64,000 nt of DNA from the NCBI GenBank assembly GCA_033807695.1, contig CM066311.1:2418001-2482000 (forward strand). Reading direction: 5' to 3'. Both the position numbers and the translations under genes were made by a program. Source of the DNA: Daedaleopsis sinensis (taxonomy: Eukaryota; Basidiomycota; Agaricomycetes; Polyporales; Polyporaceae). Below are positions 34,367 through 46,700 of the stretch, piece after piece (the stretch's first letter is position 1; the number at the start of each line of letters is the position of its first letter). Under the pieces are notes generated by a model. It had not been told where the DNA came from and did not search any database. It saw only the letters and a list, made by a program, of their open reading frames with translations.

Positions 34367-36910
34367 TATGGGTGCCTATACAATTAGATAAGCGTCTAAG
34401 TCCGACATCTCTGATCTAGAGATGCGCCGTCCGCGAGCAGCGCACCCCTCGATTGGAGATATCGGATTCGGGTGCTTAGAAGATTAGATAAGCACCAGTA
34501 GTCACAGTCAGGTGACTTTGTCACAAATTATCAGTTTGTGCATTGCTACTTCAATAGTAAGGCCCTCCGGGCACACCTGGACTACAGTAATGCTTCCAAT
34601 ATTTGCGACCAAGTGGTAGCACGTCAATGATGTTGAGGCTTATACTTCCAATGTAAGAGTTCCAAGGAGCTCTGCGAACACACTGGCATTCTTGCATAAC
34701 TGGCACTCTTGGACCAATATCAAGTATCAATGCGCGGGAGATACAGTAATAAAAGATGGTCCGCTATTCTAAATAAGCTCTTCAAGTCCACCATAGGCTA
34801 GTATATGAGACTCATGTAGGTCTACTCATCATTTCAGATTAGCTGCTCGACATGTCTGTGAAACATTACTAGCATATGAAATGGATATTGACTACAGGAA
34901 GCATGCTCAGATATCTAAGAGCTGTACAGGACAATAAACTTTACTACGGGATAGTTCACATCAGGAAAACATCACCAGCTTGTCCAGCTACTTGCTTACC
35001 ACATGTGCTCGAGCTTGTTACCAAGCTGACACACTTGTTCGTCCTTGGTGAACATGCTCAGCATTCCAAGGTCATATTGTGCTGGATGCTTGAGAGCTAT
35101 AATGCATATAGCACACATGCATCATACAGTACCATGCGGAGAAACATTTATATAACGTTGGCTGTCCATTGAACGAGAAGCACTGAGCGCTAGCCCAGCT
35201 TCCTGATATAGTAAGTTGTGCTTGCCCTAAATCAATGCAGCACTTTCTGGGCCCAGTTAACACACATGTTTGACCTTGGACTTCATTTTTCCTCCTGTCT
35301 TCCCTTCCTAGCTCTCTGTCCTGTGCTCATCTCATGCTCTACCCTGGTTTTTAGGCAACAGATCCAGTTAAAGCTTGAACTCTGTCTACTTTCTGGGGTG
35401 CCTACTGCAGTGTCTGACAACTTTTGGAGTGTCAGCACATTGACACACTCATTGTAGATGGGAACACGACGTAAGTTCCCTCTCCTTGGCTTTTTACCTG
35501 TGCACCCTCCCCAACACAACACTATTGACTAATAGAGTCTCAAGTATGACATCCGCTAAGTTGAACAACAATCCCTGCAGTTTCTCATGCCACCCTTGTG
35601 TGGGGTGCTGTCCACCAGTTGGCTCCATGCTGAGTTGACCATGCAAGCGGGCAGGCAGGCCTAAGTTCCCATGTTCGAGAATGAGAACGGGTGCTGTTGC
35701 ATGTGCTGAGGTCTGGGCAAGGACACTGTGGGGTGGTTTGCCTGGTGCATGCTCATGGGTGACCTCACAGCTGTCGTGCTCAAGATGGAGCGCTGTGATT
35801 TTGAGACAGACCCTCAAGAGTGGGTATGTACTTTCTTTCCTGGCTCGGCTCGCTCATCCCTCATGTGCACTTAGCCATGCTCATGCCCTTGCTCTTGCTC
35901 ACCTTATGCTTATGTGCAGAAGGGATACATGCCCGCAGGGTGACCTGACCATCCTTGGGAAGACCCCCTGCTGGGTAGTGAAGGCTCAATCCTGCTGGAT
36001 CTGCCTGCTGCAACACTCCTCATACAGTACAACTTCTCCCAGGCACTTGACTGCACTCTCCATGCTCAACCATACCCTCTCCTCTGTTGCCCTCCTCCCA
36101 TGCACACTCCGGAAGATGGGCAAGCCCAGGCTTGTCTGCCATGTGCTCGTCATGAAGCTCGGCAACTCGGAGCTCCTCCTTAACTTGAACAGGGAGAACT
36201 TTACAGACACCTTGGACTTCTACTGGTCTGAGCTTGTGCTCAAAGGTGCGTCAACATGCAGTTGCTGTCGTGCTCGCTTGCTCAGAACCCTTTGAGTCCT
36301 CTGGTGACAATATGTACATATCTGGTACCCCCAGGCCCGGAACTGCCAACTTTGCTGTAGCACCGCTCCACTGCCCTGTGTATTGTCATTGCCTGTACTT
36401 GTTTGTACCTGTTGTGCTTGGACAAGTGGCCCAAGTGAACCTGACATGTTGCTGATGTAGCTATACTAGTGCATAACTAGTAGAATATCATCTGTCAAGA
36501 CCAATCCTCATATTAAACGAACAGAAGATGTGGTTGTGAGATTGTGTCTGAAATAGCTGCGTGTTCACACACCTTTGGCAGCTATGAGTACTTCATCAGA
36601 AAATTGGTCACAAGGATGGCGACACCATGAATGTAGGTAGAGGGTGACAGAAATGTGATAATACATGTTTATAAACTGTGCCAATTTAGCAGCAGTTTAT
36701 GATCTACGATGTAGAATACAGTGATTTTAGTCATATATAACTTAGTTGTCATTGTATACTCTTTATAGAGGGTCTAGTAATGTAGAGCTTACAGTTCTGG
36801 ACTCAATGATATATAACATGCCTATCTTTGTTCAGAATGTGAGGTTGTTTCAAGTGTTGCGATAAAACGTAATGTGTGTGACCACTGACAGTCACAGTTA
36901 TGTCACATCT
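34367..36910. other. Interval between two related hairpins
   Basis: About 2.5 kb bounded by the two family B hairpins. Plus-strand open frames of 70-200 codons between 34,876 and 36,300 are Cys/Leu/His-rich and broken by stops in every frame. I cannot match them to a family. It could be the body of a decayed element, but no catalytic motif is visible. Confidence 0.4.
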
Positions 36911-36960
36911 GGAAGTGCTTTCCTGGCCTCCCTCTGGAGCAAGGCCGGAAAAGCACTTCC
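36911..36960. repeat. Long hairpin, family B, copy 2
   Basis: GGAAGTGCTTTCCTGGCC (36911-36928) pairs with GGCCGGAAAAGCACTTCC (36943-36960), 16 of 18, around the loop TCCCTCTGGAGCAA. The loop motif CTGGAGCAAGGCC and a downstream ATGGGTGC are shared with the hairpin at 34,285. Confidence 0.75.
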
Positions 36961-37889
36961 AGCATGGACTTATATGGCACATGGGTGCTTGATCCGTTGA
37001 TTAGTGCATGACTTGCTGCCCTTTATAACTTTGAATACAATGTGTTCTTATTGCACTACTTACATAGGCACATTACTTCAAGGGGTGGCTGGACTTTTTG
37101 TTTTGTAGGTGTTTGTGGCCATGCTTCTGATCTACTGAATGGTCTTATTCACATGTTATATAATGCATTTGTCCTTTTACTATGGTCAATACAAATTTAC
37201 CCAAATGTGGAAGGTCAGGCCTTGCTGAGGGCACGGCATGCATGACCGCATTTCGGGACCCCTGACAGCCACATGGAATTCCCATGACAGTCATGCTGGC
37301 CAGGTGAATTTCTGAGAGATGTCGGACAACGTGACAGATTGTCTGTGTGAGGCATTTCTCGCGACAGATATTTGTACGAGCAATAAAACCTGGCCAGCTC
37401 TGTGTAATCATATTGAAATCTGCCTGATACATATACTACAAGTGCGCAGACATCCGATAGGAATGCGCGTGGAATGTATTGTGTCGTGTAGGTTCCAACG
37501 TCACGACCTGTGACGAGACAAGTACGAGAAATTTATCGGCTAGAAAGGTAAACAATCAGAGGTAACGAAATCATTGGTATAGTTGACTTGCACGAGGACG
37601 TCCCAGAGTGAGTAAGACAAACGTTCCAACAATGTCATGACAAGCGGAAGGCGTCAGACATAGGCGTTTACCATTGCGGGAAAGCGGCTGGACATGAACA
37701 AGACCTTTCAATTGTCTATGCGATTTCCAAGCGAATGATAATGCCTATGAATTTGACTGTCGAGCGCGTTAGTCGATGCAGGAAAGGCAATGAGCCCTTG
37801 GGCGTGAAATTTAATTGAAACATGCCTTTCATATGACTGTCACGCCCCTTGGAATGCGTAAGGAACCTCTGTCAAAGGATATCACGCCG
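36961..37889. other. Gene-free stretch before the satellite
   Basis: No supported gene. Composition shifts from AT-rich to GC-rich near 37,860, where the tandem array begins. Confidence 0.5.
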
Positions 37890-39545
37890 CTCTCAGAAGC
37901 GCCCCGTTGCGGACAGTCGCGCCTCGTTGCGGACAGTCGCGCCTCGTCGCGCAGAGCTGCGCCCGGAGACGGCAGGCGCGACACAGAGTGAGTGGGAGAT
38001 TTGGGAGAGACAGAGCGCGCCGTAGTGCGCCCACCCGCGGTGCCGCATGAGTCACTGGCACCTACGAGGCGGGGAGCTACAACACAGCCTCTGCAAGAAG
38101 CACAGCGCGTGCTATTCAACGCCGCAATGAACCTTTGGCAACGGCTAACCACACTCTGAGCCCCTCACTGCCAACTCTCGAGCCACTCACTGCCAAAGGC
38201 TGATGACTGCTCTTTCAGGGTCCACAAGTGCCCGCTCGGGTGCTGCGAATCAAACAAAGCCTCAATAGCGGTCGCGAGACCGCCTGGCTCTGACACTCGC
38301 TCTCGCGCGCACCACGACGCCCAAGTTCGCGCTGCCTGTCGCGACACGGAGTGAACGGCCAGCTCCGGGCAGCAGCCGGGTGCAAACTGTCGCTCAGGTC
38401 CGCGCCAAAACGCTCTGTTGCGCGCGCCCTGTCGCGACCCGGAGCGGCCGGTCAGCTCCTGGTCGCAGCCGGGTGCGACTAGTCGCTCGACTCCGCTCCG
38501 GCACTCGCTGTCGCGTGCACCAGGACGCCCCAGTCCGCGCGGCCTGTCGCGCCACGGAGTGATCGGCCAGCTCCGGGGGGCGGCCGGGTGCGAACTGTCG
38601 CGAGTCGGAGCGGACGGTCAGCTCCTGGTTGCAGCCCGGTGCGCCTTGTCGCCCAAGTCAGCTCCCCGCTGCTCCCGCACGCGCTCTCGCGCGCATCCTG
38701 CCGCGACACGGAGCGGCCGCCGGTCAACTCCAGGTTGCAGCAGGATGCGCGCGAGAGCGAACACCGACACCAACAATCGCTCTTGCGCGCACCCTGCCGC
38801 GACACGGAGCGGCCGGTTGCCTCCAAGTTGCAGCCGGGCGCGACATATCGCTCAAGTCCACTCTGGCACTCGCACTTGCACGCGCCAGGCCGCCCGAAAT
38901 GGCGCTGCTCGTCGCTCCCCGGAGCGGCGGACCAACCCCAAGTCGCAGACGACTCGCGACTTGTCGCTCAAGTCCACTCCAGCATTCGCTCTCGTGGGCA
39001 CCAGGACGCCCGAGGTCGCGTTGCCTGTCATGACACGGAGTGACTGGTAAGCTCGGTGCGACTTGTCGCTCGAGTCCGCTCCGGCACTCGCTCTTGCGCG
39101 CACTCTGCCGCGACACGGAGAGGCCGGCGGTCAGCTCCAGGTTGCAGCGAGAGAAGCCGCCCGAAATCGCGCTGCTCGTCGCGCCACGGAGCGGCCGACC
39201 AGCCCCAAGTTGCGGGCGGGTGCAACTTGTTGCTCTAGTCCGCTCCAGCACTCGCTCTAGCCGGCACCCCGCCACGACACGGAGCGGCCAGTCAGCTCCA
39301 GGTTGCAGCAGGGTGCGACCTAGATTCGTTCGCGCACGCAGCCCGCCGCGGGATAGAGAAGCTGGACAGCTCCAAGTCGCGGGCGGGTGCGACTTGTCGT
39401 TCAAGTCCGCACCGGCACTCGCTCTTGCGCGCACCAGGACACCCGATTCTACGCTGCCTGTCGCGACACGGAGCGGCCGGCCAGCTCCAGGTCGCGATCC
39501 AGTGAGACATGATCGTGTCGGCACTCGCTCTCGCGCACACGACTG
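37890..39545. repeat. GC-rich degenerate tandem array (~95-bp period)
   Basis: CGACACGGAG(C/T)G(G/A)CCGG-type motifs followed by (T/C)CAGCTCC recur at about 38,341, 38,435, 38,549, 38,702, 38,799, 39,030, 39,111, 39,182, 39,274 and 39,465, mostly 70-120 bp apart. Between them, GGGTGCGACTTGTCGCTC and GCACTCGCTCTCGCGCGCAC alternate. Units are diverged and uneven, so it is an old satellite-like array. The left edge has two copies of CGTTGCGGACAGTCGCGCCT. Long frames across it reflect the repeat, not genes. Confidence 0.85.
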
Positions 39546-39623
39546 CGAGCAGACATGGGAATGACCTGCATTTACGTATAGAATAGTACACTTAGAACAG
39601 GATACACGATACTAAACTCATCT

Positions 39624-42600
39624 TCAATTCTCTCTGATCTCTCCCATAGCCTTCTGCAGCTCGGCTGCAACTTGCGCAGCGACGCTTGTGCTTGTATCCA
39701 CGGTGAAATCGTAGGCCTTCTTGACAATGCAAAGCTCGAATATCACATCGTCAGGCTGCTTCTGGAGCCATGCGGGCCTGTAGCAGTTCAACGGTAGCCC
39801 AACCGGAGCAGGAGAGTCCACAAAGTGCTCTGGCCACTCCTTGATTCGTTTGCGAGGACCCCGCCCGCTGCGCCGACGGCCTCCCGTCGGGTTTCTCCAG
39901 TCACGAATGTAGATTTGGTAGAGGTGACGAACAAACAGCTTGAAGTCGTCGCTCTGCCACTCTGCCTGGGTTACAAGGAAGGTGTTGGTATCTTCCCCAT
40001 CCACGTCGACGGGCTCGTCGCTGCACATGTGGCGAGGCTCCAGCATGCTGAGCAGGGCGACGTGTTGCCGCATGCCGTACTTGGACACAACATGTCGCAT
40101 TGCCACCAAAAGCTATACCAATCAGAGATGCATCAGCATGTCGCTATCACGCACTGTGTTCCGGAATACTTACCGACTTCTGGCGACTGCTGTTCGCTCT
40201 CCCAGTCTGACGTTTAGCGGCTGCAACAGGATTGGGTGGCTTGGTCAACTCCCGCCACTTCGCACGGACATGTTCCATGTGGCTATCCACCGCCATTCCG
40301 ATTTGAGCCAATGTAAGATAGCGGGAAGGAATTGTGATGTCCTGCCCGGCTACCCACTGCATGATGTAGCGAACTAGGAAGAAGCGGGCCTCGACATTAA
40401 AGGGAGCTCTCTTCCAGCCGAGCTTGGGGTCGATTCGGAAGTTGCTCGCATTGAAATAGTTCCCTTTGACTAACACGTACTCAGCCAATTCCTCATCGGT
40501 CAAAGGAGGGCATTTTTTGGCGATGTCGTCCAAGGTAGTACATCCGAGGAGGTGGAGCAAACGACCTCGGACAATCTCCTACGAGTGATTGTAAGTCTCT
40601 TGTGATCTTGGACTCCGGAACGTACACACCTGCAGACGATTCAAGAAGGTTGCTTCCACATCGAGACGCTGTTGCTTCGTCATGTCTCCAATCATTAAGC
40701 CCTCCTCCCTTGCCGTGGTCTTCGGAATCTTCGGCAAGTCTTCGTGTCCAAGGAAACTAGAGATGGGCTCAGATGACGGCTCGCCGTCCTCGTCGGAGTC
40801 GGATGTGACGGCTTGAAGCCGCGCGGTAAAGTCTTCCCCTTCTTCACGATCGAGCTGCGCGAGGTTGATGCGAGCAGCCTTAGAGTGCGACTGACGAGCA
40901 CTTCGACAAATTGCAGGTGTGTTGGATGGCGTGAAGTGGTTAGCTCGTTGTGGGGTTTCCGGCTGTGATTGCATGCAGTTGAGCTGATGTTGAACTCCCT
41001 TCAGATTCTCAGCGATAGCATGGCTGGAGAATATCGTCAGCTCCAGTGACCGGCTGAGTAGAATAGGCTTACGTTGCATGGGCCTGAGCGGCCAGATTGT
41101 TTGAGAATGATTGCACCTTGTCCATCAGGACGACAGTGAGGTGGGTCTGCGGTGTTTGAGGAGCGATGGACTAGATATAACATGAGCAATCATCGCCTAC
41201 GAATGCTCGAAGTACACACCTCTTGATCAGTAGCGAAAAACTGAGCTGGAGTATAGGCGGTAGGGCCACTCTGCCTCGTCGAGGGACCTGCACCATATCC
41301 ACCACATCCGGGGGTCATCGGCGCAGAACATTGAGCTGCAGGAGCTGCAGGAGGAGCGAAACCACCATAGTGATCGCCTGGCTGCATGTTCGGCCGGCCT
41401 GGTTGAATGTATTGAGTATCATCCTCCATGTCATGATCCTTCAGTAGCACGCAGCAAATGGTCAGTCAACGTGACTGGGCTTCGTAAGTGACAGATAGTT
41501 GAGCAACCGTTGCTTATCATCATCTCGGAGGGCGCTCCATAAGTGTAGGACGTCCATGGGAAGCCCTCCGGACTACAGGATATCGTCAGTCATAGCAACA
41601 AGAAGGTGAGATAGAGGATACCTACTGGCATGCTTGCGCCCGGATCTGGGCCTTGTGAAGGGACGGGCACATGATGATGTCCGTGAGGATGCTGCTGGTT
41701 GTACGCCAGTGGTTGGCATGGTGGGTTGTCATACTCGTGTCGCATCGCAGTGTCAAGCTCATGAGGTGGACCATACCCGCCAGCAGGTGCTCGGTGTTGA
41801 GAAGCCTGAGCGTGCCCTTGTAGTACATGCTGAGGGCCTGCATACACACCTTGTGCTGGCGGTGCGTGTTGAGAGGCATAGACACCTTGCGCTGGCAGTG
41901 GTGCGTGGTGAGCAGGATATGCACCTGCAGCGTACACACCTTGCGCTGGTGGGGGTGCGTGTTGAGAAGCATAGACACCTTGCGCTGGCGGCGGTGCGTG
42001 TTGAGCAGCATAGACACTGGGCGGGGCATGTTGGGAAGCATACACGCCTTCTGTCGGAGGATGGGACGATCGCGAGCCCTCAATACTGGTGTAACCACGG
42101 AGCAGGTGAGGTGGAGGCTGAGGGTCGCTCGTGCGGATTGCTCCGGCCCGATAAGAAGCATTTGGCATAGACGACATCCCACTCTGTTCTACGTTCGAGG
42201 CCCGCGATGGGATGCTGGTAGTCGGCACGGGTTGTGGTGCTGCCTGGAAGTTGAAGAGGTAGGATTGCATGGGAGCCTGAGATTCCCACGAGGGAAGGGA
42301 GACGACTGGACGACCAGATTCCGCGCGAGCGCGCTGCTTGCCTTTCCCTGTGCTAGATAATCGCTGGATGGTCCGAGGCGCATTGGCAGCAGGCGCTGGA
42401 GTCGTGAATTGTATAGACGGCGAGGCATGCACGGACAATGACTTCCGTGCAGCTGGTCCATTCTGCTGTTGTTGAGAGGCAAGGGACGTCGCCTGTGGCG
42501 GCACTTGAAGGTCTTGTGGGTCATCTTCCTCCATGCGGTCCTCCCGTGCTCGCACGTCGGCATGAGCAGGCTCAGCGTTGACGGGAGCGATAGGCTGCAC

Positions 42601-43578
42601 CTCGATAGGAACCATCTGCACATCCTCGGTAGGAAGTGGCATGTCGGCAGGACGAGCTTGCACGTCAGCAAGCGGCAGTCGCGTGTCGGCTGGAAGAACT
42701 TGTACGTCGGCGGGAGGAAGAGGCACATCGGCGAACGGAAGAGGCACATCGGCGGGTTCGGCCAGAGGCATTTCCTCGTCGAAAGATGGTTGAGCGTGCA
42801 AGGGAGGGAGATCTATGTCTACGGAATCGGCGGCAGGTGGTCGCGTGTCGACAGAAGGGAAATATGCGTGTGCGGGAGGTGGCTGAGCGTCGTCGGGCAG
42901 TGGATGCAACTCGGTGGGACGGACAGGAGGGAGAGGAGCGTTGGCAGAATTCTTAGGAGGAAGAAGCAACTCGCCAGGATTAGCAGGAGGAAGAGGCACT
43001 TGGGCGGGATTGGCAGCTGCAGGTTGTGTGGAGGCGGACATTGAAGTGTCGGCGGCGTACGTCGAAGCGTCGGCAGCGGATGTCGAAGTGTCGGCGGTGG
43101 ATGTCGATGCGTCGGCGGCGGATGTCGATGCGTCGGCGGTTGTCGATGTGTGAACGGGAGATTCGCCGTAACTTCGCCAAAAGGAGGCGGGCTAGGTACG
43201 TTGCATGAGAGGTTATACATGTACGGAGGAGGGCAAGGCCCGACCACTCACATCTTGATAATTTGAATGCAAATGTCGGCAACAAATCTGAACTTGCTTG
43301 CGCTCTTTCACGCTGAGGGCCTTTGCCCAGTCCTAGCGCAGGGGGCTTCATTCAGGTACTGACACGGCGGGAGACGTAGATACTTAGGGACTCACAGTGG
43401 TAGATACTTTTACGCTCTTCTGATTCAAGAGGTTTGTTCTCGGGGCCAATCGTTTGAAACCGGCGACCGGAGGAGGCTCGCTTGTGTTGAAGGAGTCTTG
43501 CTCCACAGGATCAGCGCGTGGACCAGCGGGTTCTTGGATCAATGGAGGATCGTGAGGAGCGGGTGGTGAGGGGTTCAT
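39624..43578 (-). CDS. Large repeat-rich protein of unknown function
   Basis: Starts MNPSPPAPHDPPLIQEPAGP. The second exon probably reads ALSVKERKQVQICCRHLHSN and the third begins PASFWRSYGESPVHT. Then come Ala/Ser/Thr-Asp heptads (STSAADA), a long Pro-rich region with (V/M)xLPxADVQ repeats and GVYASQHAPPPAQ repeats, and a C-terminal globular part in several exons. That part has GEDFTARLQAVTSDSDED, QQRLDVEATFLNRLQ, LGWKRAPFNVEARFFLVRYI, then MQWVAGQDITIPSRYLTL, LVAMRHVVSKYGMRQHV and NCYRPAWLQKQPDDVIFEL. The order of low-complexity N-terminus and conserved C-terminus suggests a lineage-specific family. I recognise no domain. Boundaries of exons 2-4 are inferred from splice signals. Confidence 0.7.
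41850..42060 (-). repeat. Coding repeat GVYASQHAPPPAQ
   Basis: Near-identical units on the minus strand encode GVYA(S/A)QHAPPPAQ, about six times with variable spacing. In-frame copy changes would lengthen the proline-rich linker of the 39624-43578 protein. Confidence 0.85.
43035..43150 (-). repeat. 21-bp coding minisatellite (STSAADA)
   Basis: Five units of TCGGCGGCGGATGTCGATGC plus one base on the plus strand. On the minus strand they encode seven-residue Ser/Thr/Ala/Asp units. The unit length keeps the frame. Confidence 0.8.
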
Positions 43579-43689
43579 GGTGAAAATTAGTGAGCTCGTT
43601 CGTCCTGCATATATCTTATTATAAGACGCCTAGATGCCAAAGACTATGTGACATGCATGCTAAAGTGACCTTGAACCAGAGAAAGTAGT

Positions 43690-43758
43690 GAAAACGTCGG
43701 CAAGAAGGGGTCAAAAAGGTCGGTGCGAAGGGGTCAAAACGTCGGTGCGAAGGGGTCA
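43690..43758. repeat. ~22-bp tandem repeat, three units
   Basis: GTCGGTGCGAAGGGGTCAAA and close variants follow one another three times, just upstream of the start of the 39624-43578 gene, so they may lie in its promoter. Confidence 0.8.
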
Positions 43759-43907
43759 AAGTGTACCAATGCTCATTATGGAGTCATACTGCTTGCGGAA
43801 CCATACATCAGAGACCCAAGAAGGGAACTTGGATGGTGCGAGAGCGAGCTTTCGACCATCGCTGGCACGATCGATGCCGAGTTACAGGCTCCCCGCTGTC
43901 GGTGTCA

Positions 43908-45016
43908 TCAGTCCATAGCCACAGTTGAATGCCATGATGAGATTGGTGCCAGAATATGTCGCCGAGGGCGAGGTCGGGATGAGTAGTCATGTCGGGGGGG
44001 GCGATATATTGGAGCAGGAAGCGGCCCCGGGTCCTTTGGGTTATACTTCATAGGCTGAAACCATGCGGTATCTGTGCGTTCAACTGCCAGCTCTTTACCC
44101 TTCCGCAACCGCGGGGCCGTCTTCTCCTTCTCCGTGAGCGGGCAGAGCCTTGTCACTTGCTTGTAGCTCTGCACAGTTGTCAGAGAGGAGATAGACCACA
44201 CTGAGTGCAGCCTACTTACCATGGGATCGCCAGGTTCTTGCACTGCCAGTGAGGCAGGTCGAGAACGTGAAGCGTTGCTTTCCAACCCATGATGAAGGGG
44301 ATCGCTCCTGGCTCGGGATTCGCGGATCGAGGCCAATCTCGTCATCATCACGTTACGCGTCGAAGCGACATGGTCTTGCATCACGGATGGGGAATGAAGG
44401 CCATGAGAGGCTGCAGTAGGGGTAGTGGACCTCGTAGCAGACCGTCCAGCCGATTCGTTGGTGACGGGGATGCGGAAACGTACTCCAGAGGGTGTCGCAC
44501 TGCCCACACGATCACCGTGACCGTCATCATGAATCTCTCCGGGTTCGACGCTTCCAACGCGCAAGGATGGAGCCGTTGAGGGTGGCGTCGACACTCGAGA
44601 TATATGGGTCATAGCCGGCGTAGGTGTCCGTGATGCGACCGTACGGGCGGGTGTCGCGTAGACAGAGGGTGAGCGAGACACCAATGTGTGGGTGTCGCGA
44701 GATCGTGCTGGTGCATTGGTGCGGGTCGGCTTGCCACTTTTCGAGAGCACCATCTCTTCAAGAGGCTCAAGCTTAACCGCACTGGCACTTCCTCTAGGCA
44801 ACAAGGTTATTCACTCAGAAAACGGAGTAGCAGTCCTTGTTCGACAAACCTAGTAGCTGTTGGTGGCTCAAACTGCCTAAGAACTGTTGGTAGGGTCGAG
44901 GGGATGAAGTAGGGTGGCACGGAAGACGAATAATCCAGGTAAGTGGTAGAACCAGAATCCTCCTTGCTGATCCGAGCCCGGAAGACGTAGTCGGCGACGG
45001 GATGTCTGACGGACAT
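43908..45016 (-). CDS. Ser/Thr/Pro-rich hypothetical protein, 333 residues
   Basis: Three exons splice exactly: 45016-44850, 44793-44220 and 44168-43908, giving 333 residues and ending at TGA 43908-43910. It starts MSVRHPVADYVFRARISKED. A middle of about 190 residues is Ser/Thr/Arg/Pro-rich with RVSTPPSTAPSLRVGSVEPG and is likely disordered and phosphorylated. The C-terminal part has SYKQVTRLCPLTEKEKTAPR and QPMKYNPKDPGPLPAPIYRP. The last intron (44169-44219) is 51 bp with no stop, so unspliced reading also stays open. No family recognised. Confidence 0.7.
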
Positions 45017-45647
45017 GAGCAGATGAGCGAAATAACAAATGTTGTGCTGTGCGGAATGAGAGTGAGTAGGAGGACGAGCTTACGAGTGGTGAGGGTCCCT
45101 TACCGTGACCGCCGCCCTATTCCAGACAAAGGAGTGTAGATCCCCATCAAAACATGGATAATGCCAGCCCACTGGTACAGACGCGGATGGCTAACGGTTC
45201 GAAGCTCAACGCGATCGTAGCTAGGCTGAACATGAGCCTGTCAAGTAGGGTCGGGCTGGCAGGTGCCAGAAGCGGCGCGAGCGATGGCGCAAGAGGGCGC
45301 GAGGAGCGGCATGCTACACTGCATGCAGTAGGTCGCGAGTCGCACGTTTGGCAACCACCCTTCCGCAGGCAGCTGGCTAGAGACACCGACCGTGCGCGGT
45401 AACCGATGGTGTCGAGGTCGGGGTGAGGCTTGCAAGTTCACCAAGTTCACCAGTAAGATAGTGACAGTAAGTGTTCCGGGAGGAGCGCGCATACTTTGAC
45501 TAGAAATAAGGTTCAGTCACATGCCTTCGCGCGCGACGCTTCACGACTCGCGCTACTGTGAGTAGGTAGACAGGCTCAGAGTTGTCACGGACGATGTAGT
45601 AGATTGAACAATGGCAGGCATTATCTCCATACACATGTACTTGCTAC
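45017..45647. other. Gene-free stretch
   Basis: No supported gene. Short frames on both strands lack motifs. It should include the promoter of the 43908-45016 gene. Confidence 0.45.
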
Positions 45648-45968
45648 TCAGAGAATGAGGAACCAACAATAGTTGACGCACACCGCCTGCGGCACCTCCA
45701 CGACCTGCTCATCTTCGAGAACTCCTTCCAAGTCATCAAGGAAGGCCATGTCCGCGGAGTCAAGAGTCCCCACCGAGGAGATGCCGCTCACCGACAAAGT
45801 GTCACTCTCCGAGCCACCGTCCCCGACGTCCTCGTCGCTCTCGCAAACGCTATCCTCTGACTCCTCGCACTGGCACGTCGGGCCTTCATCGGCAGACACG
45901 CGGAACTCGCCGCCGAGCCTCGGAGTCTTGAAGCAAGTCTTGGAGAGTAGGGACCGTGGGTGTCGCAT
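45648..45968 (-). CDS. Possible small acidic protein
   Basis: Minus-strand frame starting MRHPRSLLSKTCFKTPRLGG and continuing through CQCEESEDSVCESDEDVGDG to SADMAFLDDLEGVLEDEQVV. The acidic, Ser-rich codon pattern looks coded. A second overlapping frame upstream (MLSGMSVDRFEEFCEGIL) also looks coded but does not splice cleanly into this one. Start, end and exon structure are uncertain, and I assign no function. Confidence 0.35.
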   Translation of the reverse strand: MRHPRSLLSKTCFKTPRLGGEFRVSADEGPTCQCEESEDSVCESDEDVGDGGSESDTLSVSGISSVGTLDSADMAFLDDLEGVLEDEQVVEVPQAVCVNYCWFLIL

Positions 45969-46700
45969 CAGTGGGGGACGTCAAGATGCCCTCACAGAAC
46001 TCTTCGAAACGATCCACCGACATTCCAGACAGCATGAAAAGAAATAGTCCAGCATGGGGGAGGCAAAAGGAGAGGATGGCGGGTCCCTAGATATGAGGTG
46101 AGGAACACGGACATCTGCAGCACGGATGGAAACGGAATCGAACACCACTCACCCATCATTGAGGCGTAGACTGGAACCAGAAAGAGCAGAACTCACATAC
46201 GAACAGGTTGTCGTTCTCTTGCTCATAGATGGTGATGTAGGCTGTCAGGCTCGTCAGTTAAAAGTATGCAAGAGAGATCATGTAACTCACCGGTGCCGTC
46301 TGTATGCAACAGGAGAGACAGGGAAGCGCATGACGCTGCGAAGCGTTGCGAGGCGCTAGGTCCCCATGCTACAGCTCGTAACTCGTCCATGGAAAATCTG
46401 GAAGTGTACGGTCAGCAGGTAGCAGAAGTTAGCATACAAGAAGGCACATTGTCGGTCCTGGGGCCCGCTCGATGTTCAATCAACATCGTCTCCAGACTGC
46501 GGATGCTCTATCCTCCTTTGCCCTCCAGTCTTTGTCGACTCTATGTGATGGGCTCAAAAACACGCAGCAAGGCGTCCTCATCTATAATTCTCCCTCCTCT
46601 CGCCACTCCGCACCTCGCTTTTTCAGCATACTCGAAGACTACAAGTAAGTTCCCTCCTCTATTATATCGTAGGCGGTATACTCACCGTCCTATCCTCAGA

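Noticed and set aside
35681..36295. 204-codon plus-strand frame
   Set aside because: Cys/Leu/His-rich, with no motif and no clear neighbours or splice sites. I could not support it as a gene.
38418..39564. Several long frames on both strands across the GC-rich array
   Set aside because: They follow the tandem repeat and overlap each other. They have no conserved protein features.
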